DNA of 64,000 nt from Bradyrhizobium sp. (GTDB taxonomy: Bacteria; Pseudomonadota; Alphaproteobacteria; Rhizobiales; Xanthobacteraceae): the NCBI RefSeq assembly GCF_030646015.1, contig NZ_JAUSLT010000036.1:1-64000 (forward strand), given 5' to 3'. Below, one piece after another: positions 26,270 through 34,699 of this stretch (the first letter of the stretch is position 1; each line of letters opens with the position of its first letter). The notes under the pieces are model-generated. The model did no database searches. It was not told the origin of the DNA and worked only from the letters and a program-made list of their open reading frames with translations. The position numbers were made by a program, and so were the translations under genes.

Positions 26270-27784
26270 ATGCCTTCAGATCAGCCGGCGCAGAAAAGGC
26301 CCGAACCCTGTTGCTTCGTGATCTTCGGCGCCACCGGCGATCTCGCCCACCGGCTGGTGATCCCGGCGCTGTATAATCTGGCGGCCACCGGACTGTTGCC
26401 CGACAAATTCTGCGTGGTCGGCATCACCCGCAAGACGATGTCGAACGACGCGTTGCGCGACAGCCTGATGAAGGGCCTCCGCGAATTCGCCACCCGCCCG
26501 GTGGAAGATGAAACCGCCGAGCGTCTCCTCAATTGCGTCACCTGCATCGCCGCCGATCCCGGCGATCCGGCCTCGTTCGACCGCATGGAGGCGCAGCTCG
26601 ACGAACTCGAGACTATCAGGCAGACCGGCGGCAACCGCCTGTTCTATCTGGCGACGCCGCCCGATGCGTTTGCGCCGATCGCCCGCGAACTCGGGCGAAC
26701 CGGCATGTTGAGCCAGCCGAACGGCACGTGGCGGCGGCTGGTGATTGAAAAGCCGTTCGGCACCGATCTGGCCTCGGCCAAGGCGCTGAACGCCGAACTG
26801 CTCGGCATTGTCGACGAACACCAGATCTACCGGATCGACCATTATCTCGGCAAGGAGACGGTGCAGAACATCCTGGTGCTGCGCTTTGCCAACGGCATGT
26901 TCGAGCCGATCTGGAATCGCAATCACATCGACCATGTGCAGATCACGGTCGACGAAAAGCTCGACGTCGGCCATCGCGGCGGCTTCTACGATTCGACCGG
27001 CGCCCTGCGCGACATGGTGCCGAACCATCTGTTCCAGCTGCTGTCGCTGGTCGCGATGGAGCCGCCGATCCGGTTCGATGCGCATTCGGTGCGCGCCGAG
27101 AAGGCCGACGTGCTGGCGGCGATCCAGGTTCCGAGCGAGAGCGAGGCCCTGCGGAATTCCGTGCGCGGCCAGTACCGGGCCGGCAGGGTCGACGGTGTCG
27201 AGATTGGGGACTATCGCAGCACCGCGGAAGTCGATCCCGACAGCACCACCGAAACCTATGTGGCGCTGAAGCTCACCATCGACAACTGGCGCTGGGCGGG
27301 CGTTCCCTTCTACCTGCGCACCGGCAAGGCGCTCGGCGTCAAACGCACCGAAGTGGCGATCAAGTTCAAGCAGGCGCCGTTTGCGATGTTCAGCTGCACG
27401 CCGGTGGAGACGCTGGCGCAGAACTACCTCGTGATCGGCGTGGCGCCGACCGAGGGCATCGCCCTGCAATTCAACACCAAGGTGCCGGGTCCCTCGATCC
27501 GGATCGACGGCGTCGAGATGAAATTCCGCTACAAGGACTACTTCAAGGCGGAGCCGAGCACCGGCTACGAGACCCTGATCTATGACTGCATGATCGGCGA
27601 CAACATCCTGTTTCAGCGCGCCGACAGCGTGGAAGCCGGCTGGAAGGCGGTGCAGCCGTTCCTGGATGCCTGGAAGAAGGCCGGCGCCGACGGCCTGCTC
27701 GGCTATGAGGCCGGCAGCGAAGGTCCCGCCGAGGCCAACACGCTGCTGACGCGTGACGGCCGCAGCTGGCGGAAGCTCGCATAG
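26270..27784 (+). CDS. zwf: Glucose-6-phosphate dehydrogenase
   Basis: At 504 residues this is a full-length Zwf, oxidising glucose 6-phosphate to 6-phosphogluconolactone. It has the nucleotide-binding GATGDLAHR near residue 20, the substrate-binding signature IYRIDHYLGKETVQN, and RFANGMFEPIWNRNHIDHVQ. The C-terminal half has FYLRTGKALG and the family end GSEGP. It ends in TAG directly abutting the gntK start. The gene for 6-phosphogluconolactonase is not in this operon. Confidence 0.97.
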   Translation: MPSDQPAQKRPEPCCFVIFGATGDLAHRLVIPALYNLAATGLLPDKFCVVGITRKTMSNDALRDSLMKGLREFATRPVEDETAERLLNCVTCIAADPGDPASFDRMEAQLDELETIRQTGGNRLFYLATPPDAFAPIARELGRTGMLSQPNGTWRRLVIEKPFGTDLASAKALNAELLGIVDEHQIYRIDHYLGKETVQNILVLRFANGMFEPIWNRNHIDHVQITVDEKLDVGHRGGFYDSTGALRDMVPNHLFQLLSLVAMEPPIRFDAHSVRAEKADVLAAIQVPSESEALRNSVRGQYRAGRVDGVEIGDYRSTAEVDPDSTTETYVALKLTIDNWRWAGVPFYLRTGKALGVKRTEVAIKFKQAPFAMFSCTPVETLAQNYLVIGVAPTEGIALQFNTKVPGPSIRIDGVEMKFRYKDYFKAEPSTGYETLIYDCMIGDNILFQRADSVEAGWKAVQPFLDAWKKAGADGLLGYEAGSEGPAEANTLLTRDGRSWRKLA

Positions 27785-28324
27785 ATGATGCCCTGCGCGC
27801 TGATCGTGATGGGCGTATCCGGCTCCGGCAAGAGCACCATCGGCGAAGCGCTGGCCGAACGCCTGGGCCGGACTTTCGAGGATGGCGACAGGTTTCATCC
27901 CCCCGCCAACGTTGCCAAGATGAGCGCCGGCCATGCCCTGACCGATAGGGATCGCTGGCCCTGGCTGCAGGCGATTGCCGATGAGATCGACCGGGTCTGC
28001 CAGGCTGGCGGAAGCGTGGTGATCGCCTGTTCCGCGCTGAAGCGGGCCTATCGCGAGGTGCTCGTACATGGCCGTGACGACGTCAGGATCGTCTTCCTCG
28101 ACGGCACACAGGATCTGGTCGCCGGCCGCCTTGCCGCGCGCAAGGGTCATTTCATGCCGCCCGGTCTGCTGGCCAGTCAGTTCCAAACGCTGGAGCCGCC
28201 GGCCGGCAACGAAAATCCCGTCACCGTATCGATCGACGCCCCGATTGAGGCCATCGTCGATGACATCGTGCGCCAGCTCAGGCTTGGCGCCGAAGGCGAT
28301 TCTGCCAGCAGGAAACGCCCATGA
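27785..28324 (+). CDS. gntK: Gluconokinase
   Basis: The 179-residue kinase has the P-loop MGVSGSGKSTIGEALA, FEDGDRFHPPANVAKM, the substrate/lid region CSALKRAYREVL and RKGHFMPPGLLASQFQTLE. These are standard for carbohydrate kinases of the GntK type, which phosphorylate gluconate to 6-phosphogluconate. This allows gluconate (made, for example, by a PQQ glucose dehydrogenase) to enter through gnd. It starts immediately after the zwf stop and overlaps the HAD gene by 4 bases (ATGA). Confidence 0.95.
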   Translation: MMPCALIVMGVSGSGKSTIGEALAERLGRTFEDGDRFHPPANVAKMSAGHALTDRDRWPWLQAIADEIDRVCQAGGSVVIACSALKRAYREVLVHGRDDVRIVFLDGTQDLVAGRLAARKGHFMPPGLLASQFQTLEPPAGNENPVTVSIDAPIEAIVDDIVRQLRLGAEGDSASRKRP

Positions 28325-29133
28325 GCCGTATCGCCCTCGTTGTCTCCGATGTCGATGGCACCCTGGTGACCAGGGAGAAGATCCTGACCGATGCCGCGAG
28401 GGGCGCGGTCCGCCGGCTCGGCGATGCCGGTATCGGCTTCACCGTCGTCTCCAGCCGTCCGACCGTCGGGATGCGGTTTCTGATCGAGCCGCTGGCGATC
28501 ACGCTGCCGGTCGGGTCGTTCAACGGCAGCTCCATCGTCGACTCGCAGATGAACCCGATCGAGCAGCACCTGATCCCGGCGGCCACGGCGCAAATCAGCC
28601 TCGACGTGTTGAACGAGTTCGGCGTCGATATCTGGCTGTTCACCACCAACCTCTGGCTCACCCGCAACGGCGACGGCGAGTATGTCCCGAACGAAATGCG
28701 CGCAATCCGGGCGGAGCCGACCGTCGTGGCGGATTTTTGGCCTTACCTGACCGCCGCCTGCAAGATCGTCGGCGCCAGCAGCGACGCGGCGTTGTTGCGG
28801 CGCTGTGAAGCTACGTTGCAGGAGACCCTGGGCGGGCGGGCCACCGCGGTGCGGTCGCAAAGCTACTATCTCGATGTCACCCCACCGGGCTGCGACAAGG
28901 GCACCTTCGTTCAGGCCATGGCGAAGCGCCAGGGTATTTCGACCGACGCGGTCGCCACCATCGGCGATATGGAAAACGATCTGGCGATGTTCAGAACGAG
29001 CGGCCTCTCGTTCGCGATGGGCAACGCCGCCGACGACATCAAGAACATGGCGACGCATGTCACGGCCTCGAACGCGGACGAGGGCTTTGCGAAGGCGATT
29101 GAGACGATCCTGAGGAGTAATGAAAAGAGCTGA
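28321..29133 (+). CDS. Cof-type HAD phosphatase
   Basis: The 270-residue protein is a HAD-superfamily hydrolase. Motif I is VVSDVDGTLVTREK with the nucleophile Asp. Motif III/IV is TIGDMENDLAMF. The C2-type cap region lies between them, as in Cof/YidA phosphatases of sugar phosphates. It overlaps gntK by 4 bases and ends the pentose-phosphate operon. A phosphosugar substrate from that pathway is plausible but unproven. Confidence 0.87.
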   Translation: MSRIALVVSDVDGTLVTREKILTDAARGAVRRLGDAGIGFTVVSSRPTVGMRFLIEPLAITLPVGSFNGSSIVDSQMNPIEQHLIPAATAQISLDVLNEFGVDIWLFTTNLWLTRNGDGEYVPNEMRAIRAEPTVVADFWPYLTAACKIVGASSDAALLRRCEATLQETLGGRATAVRSQSYYLDVTPPGCDKGTFVQAMAKRQGISTDAVATIGDMENDLAMFRTSGLSFAMGNAADDIKNMATHVTASNADEGFAKAIETILRSNEKS

Positions 29134-29178
29134 GCGATGGCGATAGTTGCACAATGCCTCGCGCCACTCTCTCAACAT

Positions 29179-29204
29179 GTCGTCCCGGCGTTCGCCGGGA
29201 CGAC
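29179..29204. terminator. Perfect hairpin between convergent genes
   Basis: GTCGTCCCGGCG (29179-29190) pairs with CGCCGGGACGAC (29193-29204) around a 2-base loop. The motif is a common intergenic palindrome in Bradyrhizobium. It lies between the HAD gene and the convergent GlsB gene, so it may terminate both. It lacks a classical T-run. Confidence 0.6.
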
Positions 29205-29228
29205 GAGAGTTAATTGCCCGGCTCGCGA

Positions 29229-29489
29229 TCAGACCGCGCTGCGACGTCCGGCGACGAGGCTGTAGACGAACAGCACGATGATGGCGCCGACCACGGCCCC
29301 GATCAGGCCCGCCCCCTCGCCGGGCCCATACCATCCGAGGGCTTGCCCCAGATAGCCCGCGACGAAAGCGCCGACGATTCCGAGGATGGTGGTGAGAATG
29401 AACCCTGATGGCTCGTTATCGCCCGGCATGAGGAACTTGGCGATCACGCCGGCGACAAAACCAATGATGATGGTCCACAAGATACTCAT
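29229..29489 (-). CDS. GlsB/YeaQ/YmgE-type stress membrane protein
   Basis: The 86-residue hydrophobic protein has MSILWTIIIGFVAGVIAKFL, then GFILTTILGIVGAFVAGYLG and GLIGAVVGAIIVLFVYSLVA, three membrane segments with glycine-rich helices. This is the transglycosylase-associated (GlsB/YeaQ) family, often induced by stress in the inner membrane; its biochemical role is unclear. The start ATG at 29487-29489 follows GGAAGTATCGAG. It is 44 bases after the YidB-like gene on the same strand. Confidence 0.92.
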   Translation of the reverse strand: MSILWTIIIGFVAGVIAKFLMPGDNEPSGFILTTILGIVGAFVAGYLGQALGWYGPGEGAGLIGAVVGAIIVLFVYSLVAGRRSAV

Positions 29490-29533
29490 CTCGATACTTC
29501 CTTCCTGATTGAGGTGGCGACAGTGCGTTGGTG

Positions 29534-29992
29534 TTAATCGTTGGGTAGCCGGCCGCCGGGCGTGTATTTGTCCACGGCAGCCGGAAGCTCGCGGGAAAGC
29601 CGCGCCAGAATCTCGTCCTGCGAAAGGCCGGTCTGCTGCTCCAGGGCGGCCAGAACGTCGGGCCCGATCGCCTGCTTCAGTTGCGGGGGCGCGACTTCCT
29701 TGTTCGGACCGTTGTTGACCCAGGATTCGGCGGTCTCGCCCTGGCCGTTCTGCTTGAACTTCTCGAGCAACTCGCCGATGCCGCCGTTCAGCAGGCCACC
29801 GACTCCGGCGCCGCCCAGCATGCCGCCGAGGTTGCCCAGCAGGCCACCCAGCGGAGAATCCGGGGCGCCGCCGCCGGGTGCCTTGTTGGCTCCGGCCCCC
29901 TTGAGCATCTCCGCCAGCTTGTCCCGGTTCTGGTACCCGGCGATCGCAAGCAGTCCCAGCAACGCAGTCATTGAGGGCAATCCGCGCTTCAT
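29534..29992 (-). CDS. YidB-like (DUF937) protein
   Basis: The 152-residue protein begins MKRGLPSMTALLGLLAIAGY. It then has a glycine-rich region (GGLLGNLGGMLGGAGVGGL) and the typical end AIGPDVLAALEQQTGLSQDE then SRELPAAVDKYTPGGRLP. These are the hallmarks of YidB-like proteins (DUF937). The function is unknown. The upstream frame is open but lacks a good start. It likely shares a transcript with the GlsB gene, a frequent pairing in rhizobia. Confidence 0.85.
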   Translation of the reverse strand: MKRGLPSMTALLGLLAIAGYQNRDKLAEMLKGAGANKAPGGGAPDSPLGGLLGNLGGMLGGAGVGGLLNGGIGELLEKFKQNGQGETAESWVNNGPNKEVAPPQLKQAIGPDVLAALEQQTGLSQDEILARLSRELPAAVDKYTPGGRLPND

Positions 29993-30097
29993 CTTCGTCT
30001 CCCATGCGATTGTCGTCGGCAACGCTCCCGGTTCCATTCGGTTCCAAACCAATATGTCGAAAACAACCCCATGCACAGAAACATGGGTGTTGATGCA

Positions 30098-31096
30098 TCA
30101 GCGTTTTTTGGCGCCGGCCGGCTCGTCCACGAACGCCACCGGCGTTCCCTTTTTGACACTGGCGCCGAGCAGGCCGACGTCCCAATTGGTCAGCCGAACG
30201 CAGCCGTGGGATTCGGCTTTGCTGATCTTGGAAGGATGGGACGTGCCATGAATGCCAAATCCTTCCGCTGACAGCCCGATCCAGTACGAGCCCGCCGGGT
30301 TGTTCGGCCCCGGCTTGATCGTGAATGCCTTGGTGGATTTCACGCCCTTGAATTTGTAGTCGGGATTGTAGCGGTAGTTCGGATTGGCATCGGCGGAGAC
30401 GACCTTGAGGCTACCCGTCGGCGTCGGCTTCTCTTCGCTGCCGACCGTCGCCGGAAAGAACGCCACGAGGCCGCCCGCGGCATCGAATGCCTTGACCGTT
30501 TGACCTGTCTTGTCGACCTCAATACGGCCGATCGCCAGCCTGGCCGGCTTGTTCAGCACGTTGGCCACGAAAATGGCTTCGCCGGCCTTGTCAAATTTCT
30601 TGCCGGGGTTGAGCGCGGCGAGCAGGTCCTCGCTCATATGGAATTTCTCCGCAATGGCCTCGCGCGGACTGGTATAGCCGAGCGCCTTGAGGCTTTTCAT
30701 GTCGTCCATTTTCGCCGGCAGCTTTTCCAGGAATGGTCCCTTCACATCCTTGTCCGAGATTTTGTACTCGACGATCGCGGCGTCTTCGCCGGTCCCGGCA
30801 AGCGCCTTCCATATCTCCGGGTTAGGCAATTTGTCGGAGGCGAGGCCTTTCGCCTCGGCGAAGGCCTTCAGGGCTTTCTGGGCATTTTCACCGAGCTTGC
30901 CGTCGATCTCGCCGGGCGAAAACCTGATACGGTCGAGCAGCACCTGGATCTTGACGACAGCGGCATCGATCCGGTCATCGGCGGCACGCCTGGCGGAATA
31001 CTCGGCGCCGTTGATGGCCGCAGCGTCAAGGCTGGCGGCAGCGGCCGGGGCCAACAGCCAGCCCGACAGGATGGTGGCGAGGAACAGGCGGATCAA
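30098..31096 (-). CDS. L,D-transpeptidase (YkuD family)
   Basis: From a TTG at 31094-31096, preceded by GGAGG at ideal spacing, the protein is 332 residues with a signal peptide (LIRLFLATILSGWLLAPAAA). Residues about 30-90 resemble a peptidoglycan-binding unit (LLDRIRFSPGEIDGKLGENA). The catalytic YkuD domain ends in GIHGTSHPSK and SHGCVRLTNWD, giving His283 and nucleophile Cys299. It would make 3-3 cross-links in peptidoglycan or attach proteins to it in the periplasm. Rhizobiales have many such enzymes. An upstream TTG at 31114 is less likely. Confidence 0.9.
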   Translation of the reverse strand: MIRLFLATILSGWLLAPAAAASLDAAAINGAEYSARRAADDRIDAAVVKIQVLLDRIRFSPGEIDGKLGENAQKALKAFAEAKGLASDKLPNPEIWKALAGTGEDAAIVEYKISDKDVKGPFLEKLPAKMDDMKSLKALGYTSPREAIAEKFHMSEDLLAALNPGKKFDKAGEAIFVANVLNKPARLAIGRIEVDKTGQTVKAFDAAGGLVAFFPATVGSEEKPTPTGSLKVVSADANPNYRYNPDYKFKGVKSTKAFTIKPGPNNPAGSYWIGLSAEGFGIHGTSHPSKISKAESHGCVRLTNWDVGLLGASVKKGTPVAFVDEPAGAKKR

Positions 31097-31300
31097 TCCG
31101 GTAACCTCCAGCAAGGGATCGGATGATCAAGCAGTCTGGAGCTTGCGGGTTCCGCGGCCGTCGGCGGTTTTGGCGTCGTTCTTCGGGAACCGGGAGGCGA
31201 CGATCCGCCCAGTCTTCCGAGCGTGGCGTCAGCAGATCGAACTAATCGTATTCTAATATGCTCATAGACGGTGGTTTTGATCTGGGTCAACGTGAGCCCG

Positions 31301-31765
31301 TCACCCGTGTTTATCAGGCGCATGTTTTGGCTGCACTGACCAAGCCGCCGGCTCGTCGTCTTTGTCTGCTTTGGCCGCCGCCGCCGTCGCCTGCACCTTG
31401 CCGGGCTTGTGATGGGCGGGCGCATAGATCGTATAGACCTGCATCGGAGTCGTGCCTATATTGGTGATGTTGTGCCAAGTCCCCGCCGGAACGAGCACAC
31501 ACCAGCCGTTCGAGACTTCCTTTTCAAAAGTCAGTTTGTCTTTCGCGGCTCCCATCTGCACGCGGCCATGGCCAGCGTCGAGGCGCAGGAACTGATCCGT
31601 CTCTGGATGTGCTTCAAGGCCGATATCTCCGCCGACGGGGATCGACATCAGCGTCACTTGCAGGTAGCGCCCGCTCCAGGCGACGGAGCGATAATCTGTG
31701 TTTTCCTTCGTCGCGTGTTCAATGTCGAACGATTGTGGCTTTGGGCCAATGTCATTGATCGTCAT
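31301..31765 (-). CDS. Cupin-domain protein
   Basis: The 154-residue protein has a single cupin: GGDIGLEAHPETDQFLRLDA supplies the first metal motif (with His and Glu), and LVPAGTWHNITNIG the second. The tail is rich in Ala, Lys and Asp (AAAAKADKDDEPAA). The start ATG at 31763-31765 follows GGAGGCAGGA. It binds a metal and probably a small molecule; the reaction is not predictable. No operon partner is close. Confidence 0.85.
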   Translation of the reverse strand: MTINDIGPKPQSFDIEHATKENTDYRSVAWSGRYLQVTLMSIPVGGDIGLEAHPETDQFLRLDAGHGRVQMGAAKDKLTFEKEVSNGWCVLVPAGTWHNITNIGTTPMQVYTIYAPAHHKPGKVQATAAAAKADKDDEPAAWSVQPKHAPDKHG

Positions 31766-31870
31766 TCCTGCCTCCATTCTGACCGCAGCACGATAATGCG
31801 CGAGCCGAGCGCGTTGATAGCAGGGCTTTGCGGCGAAGCCATTGCGGCAGATCAAGGGAGCCAAAGGGCG

Positions 31871-31890
31871 AATGACCGCTTCGGGTCATT
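31871..31890. repeat. Short palindrome AATGACCGCTTCGGGTCATT
   Basis: This 20-base palindrome-with-loop is identical to 48503-48522, where it includes the stop codon of the octaheme protein gene. Here it lies just upstream of the cupin gene. It is a small dispersed rhizobial repeat. Confidence 0.55.
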
Positions 31891-31929
31891 CTCGCCGTTC
31901 TAATCCCTTGCCAACCACTTCCGGTCTTG

Positions 31930-32060
31930 CCCAGGGAACGGACATCGTCAGACCGGCCCGGTTGGTCCGGTTCGTGCCAACAAGAGACATCTCACCGACC
32001 CATTCAATGACCTCATCAGCGCCTACGAGGAGGGACGGCGGGATCGTGGGGCATCAGGCC
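31930..32060. repeat. Repeat copy joined to a solute-binding-protein gene fragment
   Basis: Bases 31930-31989 are the end of the intergenic repeat family seen at 33968, 36247, 37453, 38320, 38939 and 39380 (GGTCCGGTTCGTGCCAA). Next to it, 31990-32060 read on the minus strand gives TIPPSLLVGADEVIE, nearly the last residues of the ABC solute-binding protein at 36371-37354. The same repeat-to-gene-end junction exists there. It looks like a remnant of a duplicated segment. Confidence 0.55.
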
Positions 32061-32072
32061 GGCTGTAACGTT

Positions 32073-32999
32073 TCAGCTTCTTACGCGATTGCGACCGCAT
32101 TCCTTGGCGCGGTACAATGCACGGTCAGCGCGGAGCAGCGCGCTATCCATAGCTTGATCGGTGCTGTCAATCGACGCCACACCAATGCTCGCTGTCACCG
32201 GTAAAGCTTTTCCGTTGCTGAAGATCGAAAGCTGTTCTATTGCCGAGCGCAGCTTTTCTGCAGCCAGTATCGCGCCCCATTCGTCGGTGCGGGGGAGCAG
32301 ACAAACGAACTCTTCACCGCCCCATCTAATAAACAGATCACAGCTACGGAAAACTAGCTTACCGAGCGCAGCAACGCGACGGAGGACCTCATCGCCTGCT
32401 GCATGGCCGTAGGTATCGTTGATAGTTTTGAAGTGGTCCAGATCGACCATCAGCAACGAAGACGGTTCTCCGAATTGCAGAAAGCGGTCCATATCAAGTT
32501 TGGCAAACTCATCGAAAAACCGACGATTTGGCAGTCCCGTCAGCTGATCCGTCGAAGCCAATCTTGCGTAGTCCATTTCGGCGAGTTTTCGGTCAGTAAT
32601 GTTCATATGAGAGACGACCGCGCCGATGTTGTTGTGCTCGATAGAGGGAGACCTGCGCCGCAAGGGACTCACCCGCGCAAGAAACCACCGGATCTCTTTC
32701 GCGGAATGGCACGGGTATTCGATCTGGAAGAACTCTCGTTCACCGCGGAGCACGGCACGCAATCCGTTGGCAAAGTCTAGTGCTTCTTCCGAACCAGGTC
32801 CGATTGAATGCCGGCAGACATTAAGATAGCTAACGCCAATATGATCACGAACTTGGCCAGGAGAGTTCTCGGCGGTAAATTGCTTCCAGGCGCGGTTTAC
32901 GGCAAAGATCACGCCCTCCGGATCAACAACGCAGATTTGGGACGTCAGAGCGTCGATGACAGCAACTGCGATGTCGCCTTCAACAAGGGTGGAGCTCAT
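32073..32999 (-). CDS. PAS-GGDEF diguanylate cyclase
   Basis: The 308-residue protein has a PAS sensor (residues about 10-135; ICVVDPEGVIFAVNRAW, NITDRKLAEMDYARLAS) and a GGDEF domain (about 150-308). The catalytic motif WGGEEF at 227-231 is intact, and RSCD at 218-221 is a complete inhibitory I-site RxxD at the right spacing. It should make cyclic-di-GMP with product inhibition. The start chosen is the ATG at 32997-32999 after CAGGATATCAA; the open frame extends to 33104. Its neighbours give no target. Confidence 0.9.
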   Translation of the reverse strand: MSSTLVEGDIAVAVIDALTSQICVVDPEGVIFAVNRAWKQFTAENSPGQVRDHIGVSYLNVCRHSIGPGSEEALDFANGLRAVLRGEREFFQIEYPCHSAKEIRWFLARVSPLRRRSPSIEHNNIGAVVSHMNITDRKLAEMDYARLASTDQLTGLPNRRFFDEFAKLDMDRFLQFGEPSSLLMVDLDHFKTINDTYGHAAGDEVLRRVAALGKLVFRSCDLFIRWGGEEFVCLLPRTDEWGAILAAEKLRSAIEQLSIFSNGKALPVTASIGVASIDSTDQAMDSALLRADRALYRAKECGRNRVRS

Positions 33000-33494
33000 T
33001 TGATATCCTGATGGCAGGCTTTGCAGCATTTCTGCTACCGTGTGTTGTTCGTGGCGCTGAGGCCCGTGCCCGGCAAATATTCCGATGAACTTTGGGCTCA
33101 GCAACTTTTCGAGTAGTTAACCAACGCTCGGGACCCGAGATTCAGTTGCAGTCGCCGGTTAAAACGGGGATCGCAGTTAACATTGTGTGCGATTGGAATT
33201 CACCTTGAGGTAAACAAAGATAGCGCGCGTGATAGTGAACAATCTTCGGCGAAGGACAGTTTGTTCAAAAATCGTGGGTTTAGGGAGCACCAATTGATCG
33301 ATAGCCGAAATCGTCCTGATCAGGATGTGAGGGGGCACGGTTCCCACTATTTTGAAAACGTAAGAGGCCCGACTGATCCTGCATGATCGGACGTTAGATT
33401 TGTTCGTCCAAGGCCTCGGCGCCCTGCGAAACGGAGCGTCTGATGGTTGAGGTCGGCCAAATGAAAGGACCGCCCATGAGGCGGCCTTCCATTT
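33000..33494. other. Gene-free stretch
   Basis: These 495 bases have no convincing gene. Open frames on both strands lack recognisable motifs and good ribosome binding sites. The GGDEF promoter must lie in the part nearest 33000. The only structure I see is the hairpin at 33465-33488. Confidence 0.4.
33465..33488 (-). terminator. Hairpin after the 57-aa ORF
   Basis: AAGG-A-CCGCC pairs with GGCGG-CCTT across a short loop, with one bulged base. It begins 7 bases past the stop codon of the small minus-strand ORF at 33495-33668. Only short T-runs flank it, so it is a weak terminator candidate. Confidence 0.35.
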
Positions 33495-33668
33495 TCAGCT
33501 GGGTTTCAGTTCGCGATCTAGGCTGCTTTCCTGAGCCGTTCGGTTGGCGAGGCAATGCCATTCGATGGCTACGTCCGCCCATGCACATTTAGCCTCGTAT
33601 TCCTTGGCCTCGCGACCACGCTTTTCACAATCTAAAGCCTTGAGACGGTACTTCTCAGAAATCTTCAT
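33495..33668 (-). CDS. Small hypothetical protein (57 aa)
   Basis: The ATG at 33666-33668 opens MKISEKYRLKALDCEKRGRE, followed by AKEYEAKCAWADVAIEWHCL and a stop after LDRELKPS. The charged, helix-prone pattern EKYRxxAxxCEKxxREA resembles small proteins of unknown role that are very common in Bradyrhizobium. No strong Shine-Dalgarno is visible. An 18-base perfect palindrome lies about 110 bases upstream. Confidence 0.55.
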   Translation of the reverse strand: MKISEKYRLKALDCEKRGREAKEYEAKCAWADVAIEWHCLANRTAQESSLDRELKPS

Positions 33669-33778
33669 TTACTGATCGCCTTGATTGGCGGGAGCCCAAC
33701 ACTCTCTGTCACCGGTAACTGCCCAAAAATTGCGGTGATACAGAACCAACACTCTCGGTTGCGACGCGTTCCGCAAAA

Positions 33779-33796
33779 GTGAGCAATATTGCTCAC
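33779..33796. promoter_or_regulatory. Perfect 18-base palindrome, operator-like
   Basis: GTGAGCAATATTGCTCAC is a perfect inverted repeat without a spacer. Its AT-rich centre and size suit a dimeric regulator. It is centred about 120 bases upstream of the 57-aa ORF on the minus strand and in a gene-free stretch. No cognate regulator can be named. Confidence 0.4.
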
Positions 33797-33967
33797 CGCA
33801 GTATTACTACCGGTTGGAACATTCAAAACAGGCCACTGCTGCGCAAATCCAACTAGGCCATTAGGCCATTACTCGGGGGAACAGGCCAATAACCACGAGA
33901 GGTAGGAACATATCGTGACTTTGGAGCATTTCAAGAACACGGCGGTTCGTTGGTCCGAAGTCCGGTG
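33797..33967. other. Gene-free stretch
   Basis: Apart from the palindrome just before it and the repeat copy just after it, I find nothing supportable here. A frame opening at 33915 runs into the repeat copy and is most likely chance. Confidence 0.35.
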
Positions 33968-34075
33968 TGGGTCAATCTCGACCAAATTGGTCGGGGCCAT
34001 GTCCGGGTTACCCCCGGTAGCGACCGGATCGCGGACATCCCGGTTGGCAGCTTTGTGCCAAACTCGGAAGTCTCC
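33968..34075. repeat. Intergenic repeat family, copy A
   Basis: The copy contains GGGTCAATCTCG, ATGTCCGGGTTACCCCCGGT, GCGGACATCCC and GTGCCAAACTCGGAAGT. It is nearly identical to copy D at 38320-38420. Short proteins read from such copies are not real genes. Confidence 0.7.
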
Positions 34076-34189
34076 CCGCCGTTATCGGTTACGAGAGATA
34101 AAGCACCACAGAGCTGTAACCCGGACGAGCGAAGATTCACCGCGCTCAAACGGGCTACTCGCTGTTCGTGGTTTGCGCCGGGGAGGCGC

Positions 34190-34699
34190 TTACTTTTTAA
34201 ACCTCGCTTGGATATCGACCAGGCCAGCTTCGTAGACGCCGCTCAGGGCATCAAGCGCATCCTTTTCCTTGCCGGAATCCGGCGTGTAGGTGCCGGTCCA
34301 GGTCACGACGGAAACGCCGTCACCTTTTGCCGTGACCTTGATCGTGGATTTGTAATTTGTGACCGGCAACGGGCTCGATACGAAGGCGTAGGAATAGCTG
34401 TATTCCTTCTCGTTGCGCGCGGTCTGCGTCTCCACGAACGACGCCTTGCCGTCCTTGGTGACTAGCGTCCGGGTCGGCGGGGACTTGCCGTCTTCGATGC
34501 ACATGCCGACTGGCGGCAGCCAGTCCTTGATGGCGCAGAACGAACCGATCACGGACCACACCGCCGAGGGCGCGGCGTTGACCTCGATGCTGCGGGTCAG
34601 GTTGGCGGCGGAAGCGGGCATTGTGCCGAAACCCAGGACGACGGTGCAAAGCGCCACGAAACGGACCAATGTCGTGATCCTGTGTGCTGTGTTATTCAT
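34190..34699 (-). CDS. Secreted SRPBCC-family protein
   Basis: The 169-residue protein has a signal peptide (VRFVALCTVVLGFGTMPASA) and a START/Bet v1-like (SRPBCC) domain: RSIEVNAAPSAVWSVIGSFC, IKDWLPPVGMCIEDGK and a C-terminal helix (GVYEAGLVDIQARFKK). Such domains bind hydrophobic ligands. It is divergent from the HxlR regulator, and an inverted-repeat element lies in the shared intergenic region, so control by that regulator is likely. Confidence 0.83.
   Translation of the reverse strand: MNNTAHRITTLVRFVALCTVVLGFGTMPASAANLTRSIEVNAAPSAVWSVIGSFCAIKDWLPPVGMCIEDGKSPPTRTLVTKDGKASFVETQTARNEKEYSYSYAFVSSPLPVTNYKSTIKVTAKGDGVSVVTWTGTYTPDSGKEKDALDALSGVYEAGLVDIQARFKK

Noticed and set aside
31093..31425. 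Minus-strand frame spanning the gap between cupin and L,D-transpeptidase genes
   Set aside because: It overlaps the 3' part of the cupin gene in another frame and has no recognisable protein pattern.
33183..33386. Plus-strand 67-codon frame
   Set aside because: No homologous pattern or Shine-Dalgarno; the composition looks like non-coding DNA.
33915..34235. Plus-strand frame of 106 codons
   Set aside because: It is made of repeat copy A and then runs antisense into the SRPBCC gene. It has no domain signal.
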